A DNA stretch of 17,007 nt from Candidatus Bathyarchaeota archaeon B26-1 (GCA_001593925.1 LUCD01000010.1:1-17007), one strand, 5' to 3'. Shown: positions 9,401 to 14,966, counted from the first letter of the stretch. The notes: generated from the sequence alone by a model not told the origin. Made by a program: numbers and translations.

Positions 9401-10207
9401 ATACCCGGAAAGTTCGCGGGTAGAACAAGCGACGGGAAAGGCGCATGGGCAGCCTCATACAGCCTCACAGGCAAACCTAAAGGCTCCTACTACGTAGAGG
9501 CCACGGTTGAAGACCTCCTCGGCACATCCACCACAACGGTGATCGGAACCTTCAACGTCGTCGACATACTCTCATCCATGATCTCGATAAATATACCTCC
9601 AGGAGCAACAGCCGAGGATGTGCAAGAGATACTCGACGCGCTCAAAGAGATAGCGGAGATGATCGGAAACTGGACGGGAGTTACAGCTGAGGTTGCAGGT
9701 TACAACGTTGGAACATTGACGACGTCAACCTTGGTTGAGCCTCCGAAGATCGTAGGAAACGTGATCGAGCTCCACGTCGCAGGGCCTGAGGGAACCGTGG
9801 GAACGTCGGTCATAGTCCTGCAGAAGAGCCTGCTGGAAGACCTCGGCGTAACCATAAACGATATGGTTGTCCTCTTCGACGGGGAACCGATAGAACCCGA
9901 TGAGGTTAAGGAGTACCCAACATACTACACGGTGAAGGTCACCTACACGCACAGCGAACACGTGATAGCGATTCACTTCACGGGTAACGTCGACTCAGAC
10001 GGTGACGGAGTTAAGGACTGGAAGGAATATGTGACCGGCGCAAACCCGTTGAAGAGCGACACTGACGGGGACCTATGGAACGACAATATAGACATGTGGC
10101 CGACCGACCCCTTGCTTCCGAACTTGCCGATAACGGTGCTCATAGCCGTAGCCGTGGCAGTCGCGTACTACCTGCTAGTAGCACGGAGAAGGGTGGTAAT
10201 CACTTAA
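3455..10207 (+). CDS. Giant secreted, membrane-anchored subtilisin-family (S8) protease
   Basis: A 2250-residue exported serine protease, numbered from the ATG at 3455. A signal peptide covers about residues 1-28 and an inhibitor-like propeptide about 85-150. The catalytic domain spans about 188-509 with D203 (AILDTG), H247 (HWHGTH), oxyanion N357 (AAAGNSGP) and S459 (ASGTSMATPH); all four key residues are intact. There follow a CUB-like domain (about 604-696), a glutamine-amidotransferase-like alpha/beta module (about 785-972), a CARDB-like domain (about 980-1086), an unnamed beta-rich part, a second amidotransferase-like module (about 1267-1611), several Ig-like modules (about 1612-2030), an alpha/beta part, two Asp-rich loops DSDGDGVKD (2180) and DTDGDLWND (2202) of the thrombospondin-3/dockerin calcium type, and a transmembrane helix (about 2225-2242) before a short basic tail. 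The ectodomain is rich in Tyr, Trp, Asp and N-glycosylation sequons. The layout recalls large archaeal cell-surface proteases such as S-layer-associated STABLE. Likely role: extracellular protein digestion or S-layer processing. Confidence 0.93.
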   Translation: MKSSKVASMLLILLLIASVFPVSIATATQGSSTSLAEAQSGAEATDTQSQSSPSLTKSTAPLIPWNLIGKISKSLLDDIAGLQPEEKVRVLIRTVDGYQSILAEMLPEDAEVHFVYQMVPYVSATVKAGDVEWISDLPYVISVLPDEKVYLAVDSLSTPANTTLNDPYQDAFYLLNETNLDINSTSLWDMGYTGEGVVIAILDTGIEESHPDLDDMDDDPSTNDPKVIGEVSFVPGESADMPDIHWHGTHVASIAAGTGAASQAYPENASECASWWIVPPGTERGVAPGAYLLDVKVLSASGWGYNSWVLAGIEWAVNHGADIISMSLGGPMYSPALREACQAAIEKGVVVVAAAGNSGPSRSTVGFPGGFPEVISVGASSETSPAGTPGVIDFSSRGPAPIGSEYGEDTHVLAKPDVVAPGYMVMAAFAWYDTYQDLLEWYGLSFFDAWFYIVASGTSMATPHVSGAAALLLSAFPGATPEAIKAALTESAVDLGYPAMVQGHGLINVGRAYELLENAPKGTYDQTESYMMNVSNYICEHPLLPQDFECNLTLVVDMYTRLDRYNILGEELMSRGMHAITLSQKLEETYQSFYVELEEPIESPHPYHNDMWEVYTVTHPGAASISVHFTIIDVEYYWDYVYVYDEDWNLIVSYTGYWVDVWTPPVPGDTVYIVLETDYTITYWGFQIDAYRYTLPTGFWLPFVPPLEVYASAAGCNSTTITDVGANYMVLNVSISLEGYGDNATINDLFYSGPYNYTGLIGLPVSEVNITVCSDNSTIEDDKEAQVLVYGYYVYPVTKNVLEYQGIDILYIPDLLDPEALSELLPPEAVAAWVEQGGNLLFEGDDVWPPKMRYNIYTSYYNVTWSPNAEGRVYDTTDINTTAFPTLTEDVDTLSVGGAVASLLVDSPAVPIVRDNFGNVIVAAGIYGEGKFVVIAPDMIINDLMLGGLVPFLTGLGDNLQFALNIFYWFAGSEKGKGSVEGQLVHDLAISWLSYPTLVTEGEPLNFSAEIVNTGHYTENFTLWVYVYNCTWDIVFNGTRTYTNLENGTSIIDTWSFTPNLVRGVNDTVGLSIYMRIEYEYEFTEEWPCNRNNEIGSKPNVYWIYPPGAWMMEHGIWATVKAKRAGPSPILTSATPDEIDGTTGMFVIMYPFDLNLLSISFYTSGALTDANVTITGNVTEIVSFWNTTTVEIIDNPLIPVGPATLIGPGSDVMPVEDMPRGTVIADLYMWTPLDVELGTYMGEIILYNGSDILYAIPITLEIREPVGTVLYEDLSWAGIISSYIWPWMEYYTFWTEAAEAGYDVDLHFVVFWEAFTMYMEALEDWLSLKPWERETPPNFIEIYLDLLESLDYDAYMVVEPWMYYMFAGEMFGTSVDNVTEWCQETLETLKDGSIFAEDDPDWYFFPFIALYEIVSSGGSLLTLANTPEAGYVADYFIWMWYLITLGEWDPDIQYYPHMVYDPVVSRADGEIGVEEDHYIFEGKDTILWTYETYGYYPHGVYVGLTDTDRTTVMAVGLNAYSEPPYSHYDYTNYAVIHEADCSEGAYVSGSELVALAGYDLFSNEILEYGDLYLWYSYPFLSWEDRCLASTWEAGNLGDNVRLLEQMLELLCNRPPEKEVAFDKDEYTAGEEITVTLNVTEDLFSAEEVYVEASLYLMYFNKTLFELYPTKPWMWYEWDVVDSVNGTYAEMGTFTLTIPKSALNQTGTVTLRIYDGYGDEVCQAHEVEIINRPPVVTSVTPSEFLVTPGDEVSLQIEVTDDSSSPEDIEVFVWIKYVDYVDVEHEKIKCPILVKTSSLKQMATYEDGVFTVTFDTYPGPDSYWKWPAGRYIAVVIAMDEAGPISPHEIYGEYYWEGYELQYFIHYGIYPSMIEEAIRLYMQENWYVDWEKLQNFIDNFGTIDYLPVITSRLWRTWATSIIESTTFIVNYEPTIIGGEIKGLYDDNEATRNSTLVFVVYAIDDGEGLDKTATFKVYLPDGTTETIPGKFAGRTSDGKGAWAASYSLTGKPKGSYYVEATVEDLLGTSTTTVIGTFNVVDILSSMISINIPPGATAEDVQEILDALKEIAEMIGNWTGVTAEVAGYNVGTLTTSTLVEPPKIVGNVIELHVAGPEGTVGTSVIVLQKSLLEDLGVTINDMVVLFDGEPIEPDEVKEYPTYYTVKVTYTHSEHVIAIHFTGNVDSDGDGVKDWKEYVTGANPLKSDTDGDLWNDNIDMWPTDPLLPNLPITVLIAVAVAVAYYLLVARRRVVIT

Positions 10208-10240
10208 CTCTCCTTTTACCAACCCCCCTTTTATTTATGT
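10208..10240 (+). terminator. T-rich transcription stop after the protease
   Basis: Directly after the stop codon the plus strand has CTCCTTTTAC and CCCCTTTTATTTATG, two T-rich runs within 30 bases. Archaeal RNA polymerase stops at such oligo-T tracts without needing a hairpin. Confidence 0.45.
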
Positions 10241-10280
10241 CCCATCCAAAAGTTATGCGTGACTAGGCAGGCTGTAGCAG

Positions 10281-10294
10281 AGAAAAATTTAATT
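10281..10294 (+). promoter_or_regulatory. BRE/TATA promoter of the hypCBA operon
   Basis: AGAAAAATTTAATT contains an A-rich BRE-like part and the TATA-like AATTTAAT (10286-10293). The predicted start near 10315 leaves only about ten bases before the hypC ATG at 10326. Confidence 0.5.
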
Positions 10295-10325
10295 CTACAC
10301 GTTGAACTCTATTGGTTGAGTAGTG

Positions 10326-10571
10326 ATGTGCCTAGCCGTACCGGCCAAGATAATTGAGGTTGAGGGGCAAAACGCCAAGGTTGACTTCGGCGGAGGCGTT
10401 ATAAGAGAGGTCAACGTGACGCTCGTCGACGTGAAGGCTGGAGACTACGTCCTCGTCCACGCCGGGTACGCCATCCAAGTCGTTGACGAGAAGTCCGCGG
10501 AGGAGACCCTACGCCTCTGGAGAACAATTCTAGAGGAGGCGGAGAACAGCCTCCCAAAACCGAAGAGTTAA
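10326..10571 (+). CDS. hypC: Hydrogenase assembly chaperone HypC
   Basis: HypC (HypC/HybG family) carries the Fe(CN)2CO precursor with HypD and delivers it to the large subunit of [NiFe]-hydrogenases in the cytosol. The 81 residues match the family size. The N-terminus MCLAVPAKI has the essential Cys2, which must directly follow the initiator Met; this fixes the start at the ATG at 10326 rather than the in-frame GTG at 10323. GDYVLVHAG (39-47) is the second family signature, followed by the acidic helix DEKSAEETLRLW. It is the first gene of hypC-hypB-hypA, with 42 bases to hypB. HypD, its obligate partner, is not in the window. Confidence 0.93.
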   Translation: MCLAVPAKIIEVEGQNAKVDFGGGVIREVNVTLVDVKAGDYVLVHAGYAIQVVDEKSAEETLRLWRTILEEAENSLPKPKS

Positions 10572-10600
10572 ATAGCGCCTCTTATTTACAGCCTCAAAGC

Positions 10601-10605
10601 GGAGG
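10601..10605 (+). promoter_or_regulatory. Ribosome binding site GGAGG that sets the hypB TTG start
   Basis: A perfect GGAGG lies eight bases before a TTG at 10614. The first in-frame ATG (10626) would be 20 bases away, so TTG is the better start. This is one of the few genes here with a GGAGG rather than a GGTG site. Confidence 0.55.
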
Positions 10606-10613
10606 CCCAGCGG

Positions 10614-11300
10614 TTGAACCCGGGGATGAAGGATGTTGTGAAGGCTGAGGAAGGCGAGGTCTACGATGTTGAGCTCGAAGCGGACATCTTAGAGTCCAAC
10701 AGGAGGATCGCAGAAGAGAACAGGTCTCTCTTGAGGACGTACAACGTCACAGCCGTGGATGTTATGGGCCCAACCGGAACCGGGAAGACAACCCTCATAG
10801 AAGGGATGATCCGCCTCTTGAAAGGCAGGTTCAGGATAGCCGTATTGAAGGGAGACTTGACGACGACCATAGACGCCGAGACCATAATCCGCCACGGCGT
10901 AGAAGCGGTCCCGATAAACACGGGTAAGGAGTGCCACTTAGACGCCAACCTCGTCAGAAAGGCCCTCCAGAAGCTCAGGCTGGAGGACCTAGACCTGATC
11001 TTCATAGAGAACGTGGGCAACCTCATCTGTCCAGCCGAGTTCCCTCTGGGCTCTGAGAAGAGGGTGGTCGTCGTAAGCGTGACTGAGGGCCCGTACACGA
11101 TCGTGAAGCACCCCTTCATCTTCATGGAGGCGGACGTAATAGTCATAAACAAGATCGACTTGGCTGAGGCCATGGGCGTCGATGTGGACAAGTTGAGGGC
11201 GGACGCGGAGAAGATAAACCCGCGGGCTAAGGTTGTCCCGACGAACTGCAGGAGCGGCGAGGGCGTGGAAGAGGTTGTGAAGGCTCTGGGCCTCATGTAG
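10614..11300 (+). CDS. hypB: Hydrogenase nickel incorporation GTPase HypB
   Basis: HypB is a SIMIBI-class GTPase that, with HypA, loads nickel into [NiFe]-hydrogenase. In 228 residues it shows the Walker A loop GPTGTGKTT (52-60), the GD segment (80-81), GKECHLDA (104-111) with metal ligands C107 and H108, IENVGNLICPAEF (131-143) with the third ligand C139, and the guanine-specificity motif NKID (179-182). The Cys-His plus Cys set matches the dimer-interface metal site known from Methanocaldococcus jannaschii HypB. No His-rich N-terminal nickel-storage stretch is present, as is usual in archaea. The start is a TTG backed by GGAGG. The gene lies between hypC and hypA (31 bases to hypA) and should be cotranscribed with them. 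Confidence 0.94.
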   Translation: MNPGMKDVVKAEEGEVYDVELEADILESNRRIAEENRSLLRTYNVTAVDVMGPTGTGKTTLIEGMIRLLKGRFRIAVLKGDLTTTIDAETIIRHGVEAVPINTGKECHLDANLVRKALQKLRLEDLDLIFIENVGNLICPAEFPLGSEKRVVVVSVTEGPYTIVKHPFIFMEADVIVINKIDLAEAMGVDVDKLRADAEKINPRAKVVPTNCRSGEGVEEVVKALGLM

Positions 11301-11331
11301 CCTTGAAGGCAGGTCTGGGGAACGCTGCTTC

Positions 11332-11709
11332 ATGCATGAGTACTCGATGACCACGATGATTGTGGAGGCGGTTCTAGAGGAGGCTAGACGGCATGGAGCC
11401 GAGAAAGTCTTGGAGGTTGAACTTGCCATAGGAGAGTTCACCTTCTTAAACCCGGAGCAGGTTGAGTTCTGGTACAAGGTGTTGAGCGAGAGGGAGAGCC
11501 TCCTCAAAGGCTCCAAACTGAAGATTGAGATGAGAAAAGGCTCCGTTAGATGCCTAAATTGCGGCTACGAGGGGAACATAACATTACTGGACGACCCGGC
11601 GTACCACATGATCGTTCCAACGCTTCTATGTCCGGAATGCGGAGGAACAGTTAAGATCGTAAGTGGCAGAGAATGCACAATAAAGCGTATAAAGCTTTTG
11701 GGAAGGTAA
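11332..11709 (+). CDS. hypA: Hydrogenase nickel metallochaperone HypA
   Basis: HypA binds nickel and hands it to the hydrogenase precursor with HypB. The 125-residue protein begins MHEYSM, in which His2 is the nickel ligand together with Glu3, so the ATG at 11332 is fixed by function. The zinc ribbon has two CxxC pairs, C74-C77 (RCLNCGYEG) and C100-C103 (LLCPECGG). The N-terminal part matches the alpha/beta nickel-binding domain (EVELAIGEF, PEQVEFWY). A weak GGGG lies 11 bases upstream. It is the last gene of hypCBA; the next gene has its own strong promoter 120 bases on. Confidence 0.94.
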   Translation: MHEYSMTTMIVEAVLEEARRHGAEKVLEVELAIGEFTFLNPEQVEFWYKVLSERESLLKGSKLKIEMRKGSVRCLNCGYEGNITLLDDPAYHMIVPTLLCPECGGTVKIVSGRECTIKRIKLLGR

Positions 11710-11824
11710 ACCATCGAAATCTTCAGCTGGCGTAACATTAGTCCAAACCAAAAGATACGTTAAGATAAGGAGTTGAAGAAAGACCGTAAAAAGGACAGGC
11801 AACTCTTATCATATCCCAAAAATG

Positions 11825-11842
11825 CAAAAACATTTTATATAA
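11825..11842 (+). promoter_or_regulatory. BRE/TATA promoter of the glutamate dehydrogenase gene
   Basis: CAAAAA then TTTTATATAA (11833-11842) is the best TATA box in the window. The predicted transcription start is near 11862-11866, leaving about 24 bases of leader with GGTG at 11874-11877, ten bases before the ATG. Strong expression is plausible. Confidence 0.7.
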
Positions 11843-11887
11843 TCTTTCACATCTTTTCGTGTCTGGACCGGCTGGTGTTAGTTAGGC

Positions 11888-13090
11888 ATGTCCCACAGAA
11901 AGGTTGAGATGATGGAGTTACGTGCATCCTTTGATGCTTTCGGGCCTGAGAAGGTTATGATCGTGAGGGAACCCAGCATCGGTTTAACCGGGTTCCTAGT
12001 CATAGATACCACCGCCCCCGGGCCGGGGAAGGGCGGGTTAAGGATGGCCCCGGACGTAACTCTAGATGAGGTATGTAGGCTAGCGCGGATAATGACTTGG
12101 AAGTGCGCCATAGCTGGGGTTAGGGAGGGCCTGCCCTTCGGAGGAGCCAAGTCCGGCATAGTAGCCGACCCAAAAGTCCTCAAACCTGAGAGTAAGAAGC
12201 TCCTTATACGTGCCTTCGCTGAAGCCATCAGACCTTTCTGCCCACAATTATACATAAGCGCCCCTGATATGGGAACGAACTCGTCGGACATGGATGTCTT
12301 CGTGAAGGCTATAGGCGACAGGAACGCTGCGACGGGTAAGAGCGTCGCGCTGGGGGGGCTCCAAGAGAGGCAAGGTGCAACGGCGAGGGGAATATGGTAC
12401 ACGATCCGCTACACCCTAGATTATTATAATATTGACCCCGCCCAGTGCACGGTTGTGTTGATGGGTTTCGGGAAGGTTGGGAAGCCCCTAGCGAGAACCC
12501 TCTATGAGAGGGGGATAAAGATAATCGCGGTCAGTGACAGCCGGGGAGGAATCTACGATGAAGGCGGCTTAGACATCTACGACGTGATAAAAGCCAAGGA
12601 GGCCGAAGGCACGGTTGTGAGCTACCTAAAGATGTTCAAGGAGAGCCACCTCAAGGCCAAACACATAACGAACAGGGAGATGCTCATCCTAAAGAAGAAG
12701 TCGAAGGACGAGAAGAGAATCTTCATCCCGGCCGCGATCGGCGGGGTCTACGACGAGGCTACCGCCAAGGAGATGGTTGCGGATTTTATCTTTGAAGCCG
12801 CGAACGACCCGGCTACAACCCCCGAGACGTACACGGTCTTCCACAAGAGGAACATAATAAACATAAACGACTTTGTGGCGAATAAGGGAGGAGTCGTCGT
12901 GAGCTACGCGGAGCTGAATAAGCTCCTCCAACCCGAGACCCTGCTCATCGAGTCCGTTGAGAGGGTTCTGGACAGGATACTTCCAGTAGCCGAGGACAGA
13001 AACGTCCCTCCGAGAGCAGTGGCGCTCGAACTGGCTAGAAACCACCTCCTCGAGAAGAGGAGGGAGCGGGAGAGGCTTAGGGGATACTGA
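11888..13090 (+). CDS. Glu/Leu/Phe/Val dehydrogenase family protein, divergent glutamate dehydrogenase
   Basis: The family interconverts an amino acid and its 2-oxo acid plus ammonia with NAD(P)H. Seen in 400 residues: GPGKGGLRM (45-53) with K48, the lysine that in glutamate dehydrogenases binds the side-chain carboxylate (replaced in Leu/Phe enzymes); catalytic lysines K72 (MTWK) and K88 (PFGGAKSG); SAPDMGTN (124-131) with catalytic D127; Rossmann loop GFGKVG (193-198); SDSRGGIYDEGGLDI (216-230); and S339 (VVVSY). This supports glutamate as substrate. Several normally fixed motifs differ: EGANGPTTPE reads EAANDPATTPE, LANAGG reads VANKGG, and the YFEW segment after S339 reads YAEL, with a different C-terminal helix. 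It may therefore be a distinct subfamily with altered substrate or regulation. It has its own promoter. GltA/GltD lies 3 kb downstream. Confidence 0.85.
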   Translation: MSHRKVEMMELRASFDAFGPEKVMIVREPSIGLTGFLVIDTTAPGPGKGGLRMAPDVTLDEVCRLARIMTWKCAIAGVREGLPFGGAKSGIVADPKVLKPESKKLLIRAFAEAIRPFCPQLYISAPDMGTNSSDMDVFVKAIGDRNAATGKSVALGGLQERQGATARGIWYTIRYTLDYYNIDPAQCTVVLMGFGKVGKPLARTLYERGIKIIAVSDSRGGIYDEGGLDIYDVIKAKEAEGTVVSYLKMFKESHLKAKHITNREMLILKKKSKDEKRIFIPAAIGGVYDEATAKEMVADFIFEAANDPATTPETYTVFHKRNIININDFVANKGGVVVSYAELNKLLQPETLLIESVERVLDRILPVAEDRNVPPRAVALELARNHLLEKRRERERLRGY

Positions 13091-13135
13091 GCCAATAAAG
13101 CGGAGGAAGCGAACCAGAATTTTCTTTCAACACGG

Positions 13136-13150
13136 CCAAAGATTATAAGA
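13136..13150 (+). promoter_or_regulatory. Possible promoter of the Gfo/Idh/MocA gene
   Basis: CCAAA followed by GATTATAAGA lies about 60 bases before the start codon. The predicted transcription start is near 13170, leaving a leader of about 35 bases with GGTG at 13194-13197. Confidence 0.4.
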
Positions 13151-13203
13151 GCAATTTCGTCCCAAAAAGGTTCTTCAAGAGAATCAATCATCGGGTGTTT
13201 GGT

Positions 13204-14343
13204 ATGGAAAAGTTGAGGATAGCCTTAATAGGTTGCGGAGGCATAGCTGGGGCGCACCTTAACGGGTACAAGGACCTCCACAACAGAGGTCTGGAGGTCT
13301 TCGACTTAACCGCCGTATGCGACATCTCTAGGGAAATGGCTGAAACCAAAGCCGAGAAGATAAAGGCCTTCCAAGGCCGTAAACCAAACGTCTATACGGA
13401 CTTGGGGGACATTCTCAAAAACGAGAGTCTAGACGCCGTGGACATCTGTACCCCCCACAACACCCACCATCAAGTGGCCTCGACATGCTTAAGGCATGGA
13501 CTCCACGTCATCATAGAGAAGCCTCTAGGAATAACCATGAGGGCTGCACGTCTAATAATAGATGAAGCGGAGAGGCGTGGGAAGATACTCGCGGTAGCCG
13601 AGAACTACAGGAGAACGCCGGAGAATAGGGCGATCTGGTGGGCGATAAGAAGCGGCCTCATAGGGGAGCCGAGGATGATCGTCTGGGCGGAGGTCAGCTG
13701 GTCGCCAGCTTACTGGGGATGGAGGGAAGACAAGATGAAGGCTGGGGGAAGTTGGGTCTTCGATGGAGGAGTCCACCTAGCCGACTTGGACAGGTATCAG
13801 CTCGGAACCGAAGCCTCCAAGGTCTACGCTGTGAACGAGACCTTTGAACCAGTCAGGGAAGGGCGGAAAGTGACGGTTGACGACATGACGATGGCTATAA
13901 TCCGCTACGAGAACGGGGTTTACGCTCAGTGGCTCTGGACGAAAGTAGCCCCGTCGAAGAGAATAAGTATGCGTATAATCTACGGGTCTCTAGGAGCCAT
14001 AACGAGCGGCGAACTCCAGATACAGAAGGAGGACCATACAGAACGGTACCCGATAGAGACGGTCAAGAGAAGGATGATGAGAAGCCTCGACCCCCAAGAG
14101 ATCGAGAGGATGTTCCCAAGAGGATCCACGGATACCTTCGCCATAGAACTCTACGACTTCTACCGGTCGGTCGTGGAGGGGAAGAGGCCCGAGGTAGACG
14201 GGTGGGAAGCCTACAAGGACATGGCTATACCCCTAAGCTTCTACGAGTCAGCCGCCTTGGAGAGGCCTATCAGAGTGAAGGATGTAGAGGACCTCAGAAT
14301 CGAGAATTATCAGAGCGAGATCAACGAGAAGCTGGGCTTATAA
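13204..14343 (+). CDS. Gfo/Idh/MocA family NAD(P)-dependent oxidoreductase
   Basis: These cytosolic enzymes oxidise or reduce a hydroxyl of sugars, inositols or related compounds using NAD(P). The 379 residues include the N-terminal dinucleotide motif LIGCGGIAGAHL (8-19), the EKPLG motif (105-109) with the usual catalytic Lys106, AENYRR (132-137), and D187xxxH191 in VFDGGVHLADL, equivalent to the Asp/His pair of inositol dehydrogenase. The C-terminal alpha/beta substrate domain is complete. The ATG at 13204 is preferred because GGTG lies six bases upstream; an in-frame GTG at 13195 overlaps that site. The substrate cannot be told from sequence; inositol is an option because an iolB-like gene is 10 kb away, but the family is very broad. 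Confidence 0.88.
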   Translation: MEKLRIALIGCGGIAGAHLNGYKDLHNRGLEVFDLTAVCDISREMAETKAEKIKAFQGRKPNVYTDLGDILKNESLDAVDICTPHNTHHQVASTCLRHGLHVIIEKPLGITMRAARLIIDEAERRGKILAVAENYRRTPENRAIWWAIRSGLIGEPRMIVWAEVSWSPAYWGWREDKMKAGGSWVFDGGVHLADLDRYQLGTEASKVYAVNETFEPVREGRKVTVDDMTMAIIRYENGVYAQWLWTKVAPSKRISMRIIYGSLGAITSGELQIQKEDHTERYPIETVKRRMMRSLDPQEIERMFPRGSTDTFAIELYDFYRSVVEGKRPEVDGWEAYKDMAIPLSFYESAALERPIRVKDVEDLRIENYQSEINEKLGL

Positions 14344-14372
14344 GGTCTAAAAACCGAACAAAAAACTGGACG

Positions 14373-14406
14373 TTTGAAGCGGCGGGCGGTTCGCCGCGTC
14401 TTCGAA
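14373..14406. other. Strong GC-rich hairpin
   Basis: TTTGAA GCGGCG, a seven-base loop, CGCCGC, a three-base bulge and TTCGAA form a 12-pair stem (six GC pairs inside, six AT-rich pairs with one G-T outside). It starts 30 bases after the stop codon of the Gfo/Idh/MocA gene. No T-run follows, so it is not a typical terminator; mRNA 3'-end protection or part of a small RNA are options. Confidence 0.4.
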
Positions 14407-14479
14407 CCTATAGGTGACCGGGTACGTGTGATCATGTAATCGCATAGTTTTTGAGAGTGTTGCTTAAAACTTAGAGGGG

Positions 14480-14500
14480 CCGCTGAGAAGGTTTCTGCGG
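14480..14500. other. Imperfect hairpin
   Basis: CCGC/GCGG forms the base of a stem, with one T-T mismatch, then GAGA/TTTC pairs (one G-T) around a three-base loop. It is the second of three inverted repeats in this non-coding stretch. Confidence 0.3.
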
Positions 14501-14525
14501 TGTCCGTTGGAACATCCAAAGGTTT

Positions 14526-14545
14526 AGAGGGCTGAGCAGCCTTTT
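14526..14545 (+). terminator. Terminator-like hairpin followed by T tracts
   Basis: AGAGGGCT, loop GAGC, AGCCTTTT forms an eight-pair stem with two G-T pairs. Its right arm ends in TTTT and another CTTTTAT follows at 14554-14560. The plus-strand T tracts could end transcription coming from the Gfo/Idh/MocA gene or from a small RNA. Confidence 0.35.
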
Positions 14546-14728
14546 CTGAGGTTCTTTTATCGGCTTAAACTCGAAACTCGCATCTCTATCTAGGCGCTTG
14601 GCGATGAAGACGGTGTTCCTCCCTCCCAGCCATCTTCACTCTCCCTTCTTCTCGGGGGATGAACGTGAAGGGGATCGCCATAAAACCATAATTTTTTCCC
14701 TTAAAATACAGTGAAAACTTTGATTATT

Positions 14729-14740
14729 ACATATTTAAAA
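14729..14740 (+). promoter_or_regulatory. TATA-like element far upstream of the regulator
   Basis: ACATATTTAAAA is a good TATA match. It would start transcription near 14760-14765, giving the regulator gene a leader of about 200 bases, or a separate small transcript. Confidence 0.4.
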
Positions 14741-14747
14741 CGTGAAT

Positions 14748-14757
14748 GAATCGATTC
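14748..14757. promoter_or_regulatory. Perfect 10-base palindrome GAATCGATTC
   Basis: The palindrome sits just downstream of the TATA-like element and before the predicted start point, where an archaeal repressor would block transcription. It could be an operator, perhaps for the adjacent regulator; ten bases can also occur by chance. Confidence 0.3.
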
Positions 14758-14931
14758 GTCTTGACGGTTATCCAGACGTAACTCATATTCAGAAAGAATT
14801 TTGTTCCATCTTTTTCTCGAAGTTTCGTTCATTTTTAAGGTCTGAAATCAATCGTTTTTATGCGAAGTATCCTAAAATGAACAGAAAGAATAAATTGGTT
14901 GAATATGGAAAAACAAGGCATGTCCCCTTAA

Positions 14932-14947
14932 CTGTTTAAACCTGTTT
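14932..14947 (+). repeat. Direct repeat CTGTTT, one helical turn apart
   Basis: CTGTTT occurs at 14932-14937 and 14942-14947, ten bases apart, around the palindrome GTTTAAAC (14934-14941). It lies just before the ribosome binding site of the regulator gene and may be a binding site. Confidence 0.25.
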
Positions 14948-14966
14948 GTGTGTAAGGTGGTGGAAG

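Larger units (their letters stand above)
14344..14966. other. 623-base stretch without a convincing gene
   Basis: The left half (14344-14680) has base composition like its neighbours and holds at least three inverted repeats able to form stems (14373-14406, 14480-14500, 14526-14545). The right part (about 14685-14945) is clearly AT-rich and holds a TATA-like element, a palindrome and a direct repeat just upstream of the regulator gene. The only open frame of note there, 65 codons from a GTG at 14742, has no ribosome binding site, starts almost on top of the TATA-like element and resembles nothing I know. A structured RNA, a decayed gene and a long regulatory leader are all possible. Confidence 0.5.

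Noticed and set aside
10661..11296. 211-codon frame on the minus strand opposite hypB
   Set aside because: HypB is certain from its motifs on the plus strand; the opposite frame is Ser/Thr-rich, has no family features and is a codon-bias shadow.
14373..14420. Possible tRNA because of TTCG-containing stem
   Set aside because: No acceptor, D or anticodon arm can be built around it and the loop does not fit a T-arm.
14742..14939. 65-codon frame starting with GTG in the AT-rich island
   Set aside because: No ribosome binding site, start only two bases after a TATA-like element and ahead of the expected transcription start, no recognisable similarity, low-complexity composition.
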